From NCBI GenBank assembly GCA_026708685.1, contig JAPOUL010000102.1, positions 1 to 32,002 on the forward strand: 32,002 nt of DNA, in the 5' to 3' direction. The position numbers were made by a program, and so were the translations under genes. The notes beneath the pieces were generated by a model that was not told where the DNA came from, did not search any database, and saw only the letters and a program-made list of their open reading frames with translations. The stretch is from Bacteroidota bacterium (GTDB lineage: Bacteria; Bacteroidota; Rhodothermia; Rhodothermales; Bin80). Shown here piece by piece: positions 26,102-32,002 of the stretch; the first letter of the stretch is position 1; every line of letters begins with the position of its first letter.

Positions 26102-26665
26102 ATGGCTCTTACCTATTCAAAGATGACAGAACTGGGTTCTCAGGCTCCGTCATTCACGTTACCGATTAGTAATCCTACAGATAGCGGTATCTCTATGGTT
26201 CGTCTAAGGGATTATGCCAATGGCAATCCGATTGCGGTGGTCTTCATGTGCAACCATTGTCCCTTTGTGATTCACATTGAGGAAGCACTTATTCAAGTTG
26301 CTCAGGCATGCAAAGACAAGGGCGTTACATTGATTGGAATCAGTAGCAATGATGCTACACAGTTTCCAGAGGATTCTTTTGAGGCAATGAAACACCGTGC
26401 AATGGAAAAGCAGTATCCGTTCCCCTATTTATATGACGAAACGCAGTCCGTTGCCAAGGCCTATGGTGCAGAGTGCACCCCCGATTTTTTTGTGTACGAT
26501 TCCAATCTTCGCCTTGCCTACCGTGGACGATTTGATGAGACGAGGCCTGGTTCAGCTCCCGCAACGGGTCAAGAGTTTCTACAGGCCATTGATGAACTCC
26601 TACAATTTGGTATCGTGACCATGGCGCAGCGCCCTTCAATGGGTTGCAATATCAAGTGGAAGTAG
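26102..26665 (+). CDS. thioredoxin-fold redoxin with CNHC motif
   Basis: This thioredoxin/peroxiredoxin-like cytosolic protein has 187 residues and no signal peptide. The fold is visible as GSQAPSFTLP, AVVFMCNHCPFVIHIEE and TPDFFVYDSNLRLAYRGRFDE. The active site is C50-N-H-C53. A third cysteine, C182, lies in the conserved tail PSMGCNIKWK, which marks the widespread family of CNHC redoxins whose substrate is not established. Thiol-disulfide exchange is the likely chemistry. A 56-base gap separates it from the PhoU-like gene, and only 7 bases separate it from the antiporter gene. Possible links to bacillithiol metabolism (bshB1) are inference only. Confidence 0.88.
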   Translation: MALTYSKMTELGSQAPSFTLPISNPTDSGISMVRLRDYANGNPIAVVFMCNHCPFVIHIEEALIQVAQACKDKGVTLIGISSNDATQFPEDSFEAMKHRAMEKQYPFPYLYDETQSVAKAYGAECTPDFFVYDSNLRLAYRGRFDETRPGSAPATGQEFLQAIDELLQFGIVTMAQRPSMGCNIKWK

Positions 26666-26672
26666 TGTACTC

Positions 26673-28094
26673 ATGGATTGGGTGGTTCTGCTTCCTCCTC
26701 TGATTGCCATAGCACTGGCACTTTGGACGCGTCAGGTGTTCCTGTCCTTAGTGATTGGCCTCTGGGTGGGAACAACGATCTTGTCTGGCGGAAATGTCCT
26801 GGGTGGATTGATTTATATGGCAGATGTGGTCGTTGGGGTATTTTCTGAGCCATCCAACACAAAAATATTGCTGTTCAGCCTCCTTGTAGGAGGATTGATT
26901 GCTCTGATTCAGGTATCGGGCGGGGTTGCTGCCTTTGTGCAATTTGTTCAAAAATCTGGTTTTGTTCAAACGCGAAGGGGGGTAGAGTTATTAGCATGGC
27001 TGACAGGCCTTCTCGTCTTTGTAGAATCAAGTATCACCTCGCTGATTGTTGGAACCTTGAGTCGTCCTTTCTTTGACCGACTCAAAATCCCCAGAGAAAA
27101 GCTTGCCTATTACTGTGATGCAACCAGTGCTCCAGTCTGTATGCTGATCCCCCTCAATGGTTGGGGTGCATTTGTTCTTGGGTTGTTACTGGTTCAGGGG
27201 TACGAATCGACCGCAGTATCCACCTTGCTCAGTGCTTTGGTTTTCAATTTCTTTTGTTTTTTGGCGATCCTGTTCTCTCTCTTTCTAGCCATCACGGGGT
27301 GGGGGTTTGGTCCAATGCGAGTGGCTGAACACCGAGCACTGACCACTGGTGAATTAATTCGAAGTGGATCCAACCCTATGATCGCAGATGAGGTTGCAGG
27401 ATTAGAACCCGTCAAGCCTGAGCTTGGGCGAATGTATGACTTTATCATTCCCATTGGAGTCATGATTGGGATGATTTTTGTTGGTCTATATTTCACGGGA
27501 GAGGGGAACCTGATGGAGGGTAGTGGATCCACATCCGTATTGTGGGCGGTCGGTGCAGCAGTCTTGGTGGCCTTTGTGATCTATATGATTCCCCGTCATG
27601 GACAGATGCTCTTAACGCCTGCTCAAACGACGGATTATGTCGTGAAGGGAGCATCGGGTTTAGTGGGCGTGGTTGCCCTTCTGGTTCTGGCATTTGCACT
27701 TGGCAAGGTGTCGAGAGACTTGGAGATGGGTCCCTATATCGTTTCTATTTTAGGAGAGGGTATCTGGATATGGTCACTCCCTGCTCTTGTTTTTGTCATA
27801 GGATGTATAGTCTCGTTTACGCTAGGATCATCGTGGACTACATTTGCCATTTTGATTCCCTTGGCATTACCCCTTGCGGAGGGATTGGGGATTTCTGTTC
27901 CTTTGATGCTAGGAGCTGTCCTTTCGGGTGGAGTCTATGGTGATCATGCATCGCCTTTATCCGACACATCCATTATTTCCTCAATGGCTTCTGCATGTGA
28001 CCATGTGGATCATGTCAACACGCAACTGCCCTATACTGCACTGATAGCTGTGCTGTCGTTTCTTGCTTTTCTACTAGCGGGGATTCTGATGTGA
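26673..28094 (+). CDS. Na+/H+ antiporter, NhaC family
   Basis: This inner-membrane secondary transporter has 473 residues and about a dozen hydrophobic segments. Conserved NhaC-type features are FVESSITSLIVGTLSRPFFDRLKIPREKLAYYCDATSAPVCMLIPLNGW (about 112-162), GSSWTTFAILIPLALPL, and GDHASPLSDTSIISSMASACDHVDHVNTQLPY near the C-terminus with the charged residues expected in the ion path. Sodium/proton exchange is the family function; relatives exchange other ions or organic acids, so the substrate is not certain. It follows the redoxin gene by 7 bases and is the last gene of the long plus-strand array before a 450-base gap. Confidence 0.88.
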   Translation: MDWVVLLPPLIAIALALWTRQVFLSLVIGLWVGTTILSGGNVLGGLIYMADVVVGVFSEPSNTKILLFSLLVGGLIALIQVSGGVAAFVQFVQKSGFVQTRRGVELLAWLTGLLVFVESSITSLIVGTLSRPFFDRLKIPREKLAYYCDATSAPVCMLIPLNGWGAFVLGLLLVQGYESTAVSTLLSALVFNFFCFLAILFSLFLAITGWGFGPMRVAEHRALTTGELIRSGSNPMIADEVAGLEPVKPELGRMYDFIIPIGVMIGMIFVGLYFTGEGNLMEGSGSTSVLWAVGAAVLVAFVIYMIPRHGQMLLTPAQTTDYVVKGASGLVGVVALLVLAFALGKVSRDLEMGPYIVSILGEGIWIWSLPALVFVIGCIVSFTLGSSWTTFAILIPLALPLAEGLGISVPLMLGAVLSGGVYGDHASPLSDTSIISSMASACDHVDHVNTQLPYTALIAVLSFLAFLLAGILM

Positions 28095-28145
28095 CCATGA
28101 TGCATTGCACATAGAGTTGTGTATATTTTCAAATGAAATCACCCA

Positions 28146-28159
28146 CTTTTCATTAGACC
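28146..28159 (+). repeat. 14-base repeat CTTTTCATTAGACC, copy after the antiporter gene
   Basis: This is an exact second copy of the sequence at 18567-18580. It lies 52 bases after the antiporter stop codon and about 385 bases before the receptor start. Confidence 0.35.
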
Positions 28160-28345
28160 TGACAAGCAATTTTTCTACTCAAATGCGGAGGTTTTTCAAA
28201 AGCCTAAGGATCTTAAGTTTATGGCCTCACCGCTTAGTGTATTGTTGGCCTGTTGAACACATGCTACTTGCATTCTCAACAAAATCTCACTGGAATTGTT
28301 GAATCATGCGGTTGTTGTTTACATTATGGTGAATCTTATTCAATC

Positions 28346-28368
28346 TTGTGGATTCTGGTTATCCACAA
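28346..28368. repeat. perfect 8-base inverted repeat containing a DnaA-box match
   Basis: TTGTGGAT (28346-28353) pairs with ATCCACAA (28361-28368) around a 7-base loop. Bases 28359-28367 read TTATCCACA, the classical DnaA box. There is no T-run, so a terminator is unlikely. Function unknown. Confidence 0.4.
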
Positions 28369-28544
28369 TAGCTCTTGATGGTGAAATTTTCATTCCAACA
28401 GCCTTTCATACTGGTCGTTTTCAAAACCGACACAAGGATGAAAACATCCATCTGGGTTTGCCTAAGCGTGTAGATTTCTAATGTATCTACAAAATGCTAT
28501 TCATCATTGTTGCCCACTTATTCGTACAATGAAATCATAATGAG

Positions 28545-30899
28545 ATGGTGATTTACTTTATAGGAAGAACAGTTATAATACTCTTGGTACTCACGGTAGG
28601 CACTATGCTATTAAGTAATTATGCATCTGTATTAGCTCAGTCGCTGACGGTGAGTGGCTACGTAACCGACAGCGAATCTGGTGAGGCTTTAATTGGGACC
28701 AATGTTTATGAGATCAATCTTCGGGTGGGTACAACCACGAATAACTATGGATTTTTTAGTCTGACATTGCCAGTTATGCCTGCGGTCATACGGTTTAGTT
28801 ATCAAGGGTATGCACCAGAGACAATTACATTTCAAGAATCACCCAACGACGTACTTCAGATTGAATTAGATCCTACGTTGCTTACTTTGGACTCACTGGA
28901 AATCACGGCTTCGTATGATCGTCTTCAAGATCAGGTTCAAATGAGTAAACTTCAAGTAACAATGGAGGATGTACAGACCCTTCCAGCATTACTCGGAGAG
29001 CCAGATATTCTCAAAACATTCCAATTGATGCCTGGAGTTTCATCGGGGGCCGAAGGTTCATCTGGATTGTATGTTCGTGGAGGTACGCCAGATCAGACCT
29101 TAATCCTCTTAGACGGTGCTACGGTGTACAATGCTGGACATCTGTTTGGTTTCCTGTCTACATTTAATTCAGAAGCGATTAATAGTGCTACCCTTCTCAA
29201 GGGAGGGCTTCCTGCTCGCTATGGGGGGCGTTTAGCCGCGGTGTTAGACATGACGATGCGTGAGGGGAATCGTAAGTCATTCAATGGTAAAGCAAACGTT
29301 GGAATTCTAGCCTCCCAACTTACTGTTGAGGGTCCCATTCAAAAAGAAAAAAGTTCCTATCTTTTCGCTGCCCGGCGGACATATTTTGACCTCATCACAT
29401 TGGGGATCAATCAAATTTTTGGAGGTGGTGGTTTAGTACAAGGTTACTTTTTCCATGACTTAAATGCTAAGGCTAATTTTGATGTGTCAAAACGTGATCG
29501 ATTGTTCATCAGTGCCTACATCGGAGAAGATAAAGGATATGAAAGAACAAAAAATCCTGATCAAGGCTATCGTTTTCAAATCGGTTGGCGTAATATCGCA
29601 TCGACTCTCCGATGGAGTCACGTAGTTAATTCACGAATGTTTGCAAATACGATGCTTATTTTTAGCACATTCAGATCGCAGATCTTTGATCAACAGTATT
29701 ACACTGATGACACGTCGACTATCAGAAGTAGCCGTTACTCTAGTGGAATCCAAGATTTTGCCGTAAAAACGGATATTGAGTATCAAGCACATCTTGATCA
29801 CTATGTTCGTTTCGGGGGAGTCATCACAAGGCATTTGTTCATACCAAGTCGTCAGAATCACCGCCAATTGAATGATGCCTTCGGGGTAGATACTACGACT
29901 ACCCGCTCCTTGCGCACCCCTTCAATGGAGTGGAGTACGTACATAGAAGACGAGTTCACCGTGACGGATTGGCTCAAGACCAATGGGGGAGTTCATGTTG
30001 CAGGGTATCTTGTAGATGGAGTCCACTATTCATCGGTTCAACCTCGAATTTCCACATCATTTCTGCTGTGGAGATCATGGGCATTGAAGACTTCCTATAT
30101 GCAAACGCAACAGTTCATTCAGCAGTTATCCAATAGTGGGGCGGGTCTTCCGACGGATCTGTGGCTTCCCAGTACTCCCCGGATTCGTCCTCAGAAGGCT
30201 TGGCAGGCCGCTATTGGTGTCGCCCGCACCATTGAGTCGCAGAGCTTAGATGTGAGTATTGAGTCCTACTATAGGGAGAGCAATGGCTTAATTGCTTACA
30301 AAGAAGGAAGTAACTTTGTGGGTTCCAGCACCGACTGGGAAGAAACGGTTACATCGGGGCGAGGTTGGGCGTATGGTGTAGAATTTCTTGTACATCGTAA
30401 GCGTGGTTCATTGACGGGATGGATTGGATATACCCTTTCATGGTCTCAACGTAGAATTGCAGAACTCAACAGAGGTGAAGTGTTTCCGCATAAATATGAC
30501 CGTAGGCATGATTTTTCGGTAGCCATGATGTATCAGTTCGGTCGAACCAAGGTGTCGGCAACTTGGGTATATACAAGTGGACGATCGGTGACTCTTAATC
30601 CTACCCGATACCGTGATCGTGGAGTGATCGTGGATGTCTATACTTCACGGAACAACTACCGCATTCCAGCCTATCATAAATTAGATCTTACGGTGCATTT
30701 TCCACGGCGTAAATTTCGTTCTTCTGAGCTCAGTTTTGGTCTCTATAACGCATACAATCGCCAGAATATCTTTTTCCTCATCGCAAGAGAGACAAGAGAT
30801 TTGGATACAAAAACAGGGTTTGAAAACGAAAAACGAACCTACAGGCAAGTGACCTATTTCCCTATTCTTCCCTCCATCAGCTATAAGTTTCAGTTCTAA
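28545..30899 (+). CDS. TonB-dependent outer-membrane receptor with carboxypeptidase-regulatory-like domain
   Basis: This energised outer-membrane importer has 784 residues. A signal peptide (hydrophobic 8-30, likely cleavage after LAQ at 32) is followed by a CarboxypepD_reg-like beta-sandwich (34-110: VSGYVTDSESGEALIGTNVY...GFFSLTLP), a plug domain (about 135-240: PDILKTFQLMPGVSSG, GLYVRGGTPDQTLILLDGATVYN, ARYGGRLAAVLDM), and a beta-barrel that ends in the C-terminal aromatic YKFQF typical of BAM substrates. The N-terminal extension is a hallmark of Bacteroidota-type receptors. ATG 28545 is used; the stop TAA overlaps the next ATG (TAATG), tying it to the DUF4249 lipoprotein. It is not a SusC, as no SusD partner follows. 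The substrate is unknown. Confidence 0.93.
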   Translation: MVIYFIGRTVIILLVLTVGTMLLSNYASVLAQSLTVSGYVTDSESGEALIGTNVYEINLRVGTTTNNYGFFSLTLPVMPAVIRFSYQGYAPETITFQESPNDVLQIELDPTLLTLDSLEITASYDRLQDQVQMSKLQVTMEDVQTLPALLGEPDILKTFQLMPGVSSGAEGSSGLYVRGGTPDQTLILLDGATVYNAGHLFGFLSTFNSEAINSATLLKGGLPARYGGRLAAVLDMTMREGNRKSFNGKANVGILASQLTVEGPIQKEKSSYLFAARRTYFDLITLGINQIFGGGGLVQGYFFHDLNAKANFDVSKRDRLFISAYIGEDKGYERTKNPDQGYRFQIGWRNIASTLRWSHVVNSRMFANTMLIFSTFRSQIFDQQYYTDDTSTIRSSRYSSGIQDFAVKTDIEYQAHLDHYVRFGGVITRHLFIPSRQNHRQLNDAFGVDTTTTRSLRTPSMEWSTYIEDEFTVTDWLKTNGGVHVAGYLVDGVHYSSVQPRISTSFLLWRSWALKTSYMQTQQFIQQLSNSGAGLPTDLWLPSTPRIRPQKAWQAAIGVARTIESQSLDVSIESYYRESNGLIAYKEGSNFVGSSTDWEETVTSGRGWAYGVEFLVHRKRGSLTGWIGYTLSWSQRRIAELNRGEVFPHKYDRRHDFSVAMMYQFGRTKVSATWVYTSGRSVTLNPTRYRDRGVIVDVYTSRNNYRIPAYHKLDLTVHFPRRKFRSSELSFGLYNAYNRQNIFFLIARETRDLDTKTGFENEKRTYRQVTYFPILPSISYKFQF

Positions 30900-32002
30900 T
30901 GATGATGCGAATCTTTCTCTTTATGATTCTACTTTTCCTATTGGTGGGTTGTGAGAATGTGATTGAGATTGAACTACCGGATTCCCAATCTGAGATTGTC
31001 GTGATTGCACCTTTCAATCATGAAATTCCTTGGCAGGTATCATTGCAGAGAACGCTGAATGTTCAAGATCCCACGCCCAGCCCCGCCACCATTGAACATG
31101 CAACGGTCACTATTGAAGGCAGTGATGGATCTGAAGTTGAATTGTCCCATTATGGCGGAGGGTTTTATGTTTCTCCCAATACATTTCCAAAACTTGGAGT
31201 GACTTATACCTTAACGGTGGAGGCGGAGGGGTTTAAGTCAGTGCAAGCCACCGATCGCATTCCAGATCCCGTAGAAGTCATAGAAGTTCACATTTCGGAG
31301 CAAGGCACGGAGAGACAATTTAACATTCAGATTCAAGATGATGCTAGCACGGACAATTATTATGAACTATCGGTGACGAATCCAAGACTTCTGGAGGAAT
31401 TCATCATCGTAACGAGCCCAGAATTGGAAGAGCAGATGCGAAGTTTTGTGATCCAAGATCCCCTTCAGCCCGATGTTCAACGACCAATACTTAACCGTGC
31501 ATTCATTAGGGATTCTCCCTTTGACGGAAAAGAATTTATGATTTCTTTAACTCAGATACAACCGTTTGAGGATTTTGGTACTCAAAGTGTTTACATTCGG
31601 ACGATCAGTAAATCTTACTATGAGTATTTTCGTTCTCAAATCATTCAGGAAAACAGCAATAACCAGCCCTTTGCAGAGCCAGTCATCATCAAATCAAACA
31701 TTACAAATGGGCATGGTATCTTCGCAGGAAACCATCTTCATGTACATGGAGATGTAACCTATCAAAGTATTATAGACCGTCTTGTGGGTACGTATTCTAC
31801 TAAAGGTTACTCTTATTATACAGATAACGGCAATCAAAGGATAAGTTATATAAGAAACATAAATTCAGCTGTTCATTTAACAATCAACGATGATTATTCT
31901 ACCACCGGAGAAATATTACTCCCCGTGTCATTAAGCCCCGATAATCGATCAGATGAAGTTGAAGTCTTATCACTTGATGGAGGATATACAATCCTTGGAA
32001 AT
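30899..32002 (+). CDS. DUF4249-type lipoprotein, 3' end beyond the window
   Basis: The frame is open for 368 codons to the window edge with no stop. Three in-frame ATGs (30899, 30902, 30905) overlap or follow the receptor stop. A lipoprotein signal (IFLFMILLFLLVGC) places the acyl cysteine at C18. The mature part starts ENVIEIELPDSQSEIVV and continues with an Ig-like segment (ATVTIEGSDGSEVELSHYGGGFYVSP, LGVTYTLTVEAEGF), as in DUF4249 proteins that accompany TonB receptors of this type. The usual core ends near GHGIFAGNH (about residue 275). Here at least 90 more residues follow, beginning VGTYSTKGYSYYTDNG, which looks like an added beta-rich, perhaps lipocalin-like, domain. The role is probably substrate capture or plug assistance at the outer membrane, by analogy. 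Confidence 0.8.
   Translation, partial: MMMRIFLFMILLFLLVGCENVIEIELPDSQSEIVVIAPFNHEIPWQVSLQRTLNVQDPTPSPATIEHATVTIEGSDGSEVELSHYGGGFYVSPNTFPKLGVTYTLTVEAEGFKSVQATDRIPDPVEVIEVHISEQGTERQFNIQIQDDASTDNYYELSVTNPRLLEEFIIVTSPELEEQMRSFVIQDPLQPDVQRPILNRAFIRDSPFDGKEFMISLTQIQPFEDFGTQSVYIRTISKSYYEYFRSQIIQENSNNQPFAEPVIIKSNITNGHGIFAGNHLHVHGDVTYQSIIDRLVGTYSTKGYSYYTDNGNQRISYIRNINSAVHLTINDDYSTTGEILLPVSLSPDNRSDEVEVLSLDGGYTILGN

Larger units (their letters stand above)
28095..28544. other. 450-base gap before the TonB-dependent receptor
   Basis: No convincing gene is seen. Open frames at 28105-28302 and 28296-28481 have unlikely composition. The gap holds a copy of the 14-base repeat (28146-28159), the inverted repeat TGTTGA/TCAACA (28251-28256/28276-28281), the inverted repeat with a DnaA-box-like arm (28346-28368), and a small hairpin GGATG-AAAA-CATCC (28436-28449). 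No TAnnTTTG or clear -35/-10 pair was found, though the receptor promoter must lie here. Confidence 0.4.

Noticed and set aside
28359..28367. DnaA box as evidence for a replication origin
   Set aside because: Only one perfect box was seen, and none of dnaA, dnaN, gidA or rpmH is nearby.
28105..28481. Two short open frames of about 61-65 codons in the gap before the receptor
   Set aside because: The compositions look random, they have no ribosome-binding sites, and no family is recognised.

Overview
The window reads as a chromosomal segment of a Gram-negative bacterium of the FCB group. Rhodothermota, Balneolota or another Bacteroidota-like lineage fits best. The basis is a TonB-dependent receptor with a carboxypeptidase-regulatory-like N-terminal domain followed by a DUF4249 lipoprotein, a six-bladed beta-propeller lipoprotein, a bacillithiol deacetylase (BshB1), BamD, and the neighbour set efp-accB-accC. 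The lineage is an inference from gene content; there is no rRNA or tRNA gene to test it.

Bases 1 to about 9,700 are an accessory, AT-richer region. A 3' tail of an unknown gene (ends at 55) is followed by a non-coding stretch dense in short inverted repeats. Next comes a complete Type III restriction-modification pair in the less usual order res then mod (411-5153). Then follow a beta-propeller lipoprotein on the minus strand (5281-6477), a small unrecognised minus-strand gene with an A10 tract near its start (6620-6928), and a multi-domain AlbA_2/Schlafen-like plus GHKL-ATPase-like protein with an unusual beta-rich C-terminus (7480-9264). A gene-poor convergent gap (9265-9700) holds two hairpins and one 58-codon ORF.

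Bases 9,701 to about 28,100 are core housekeeping. A minus-strand signal peptide peptidase (sppA) diverges from a long plus-strand array: hrcA-grpE-dnaJ (heat shock), leuS, bshB1, efp, accB-accC (fatty acid synthesis), gcvH, guaA, a LpoA-like periplasmic-binding protein, bamD, nadD, a PhoU-like protein, a CNHC redoxin and an NhaC-type antiporter. Spacing is mostly a few bases or overlapping, so several operons are likely. The sppA/hrcA gap carries a perfect 9-N9-9 inverted repeat. It has the geometry of the HrcA operator CIRCE but a different sequence.

After a 450-base gap (28095-28544) comes a nutrient-uptake pair: a TonB-dependent receptor translationally coupled (TAATG) to a DUF4249 lipoprotein that runs off the window end and carries sequence beyond the usual DUF4249 core.

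The best candidates for something undescribed are the four-part AlbA_2/GHKL/beta-sandwich protein beside the Type III system, the CIRCE-geometry operator of novel sequence, and the inverted-repeat-rich segment upstream of res. No CRISPR array, insertion sequence, tRNA or rRNA was seen.
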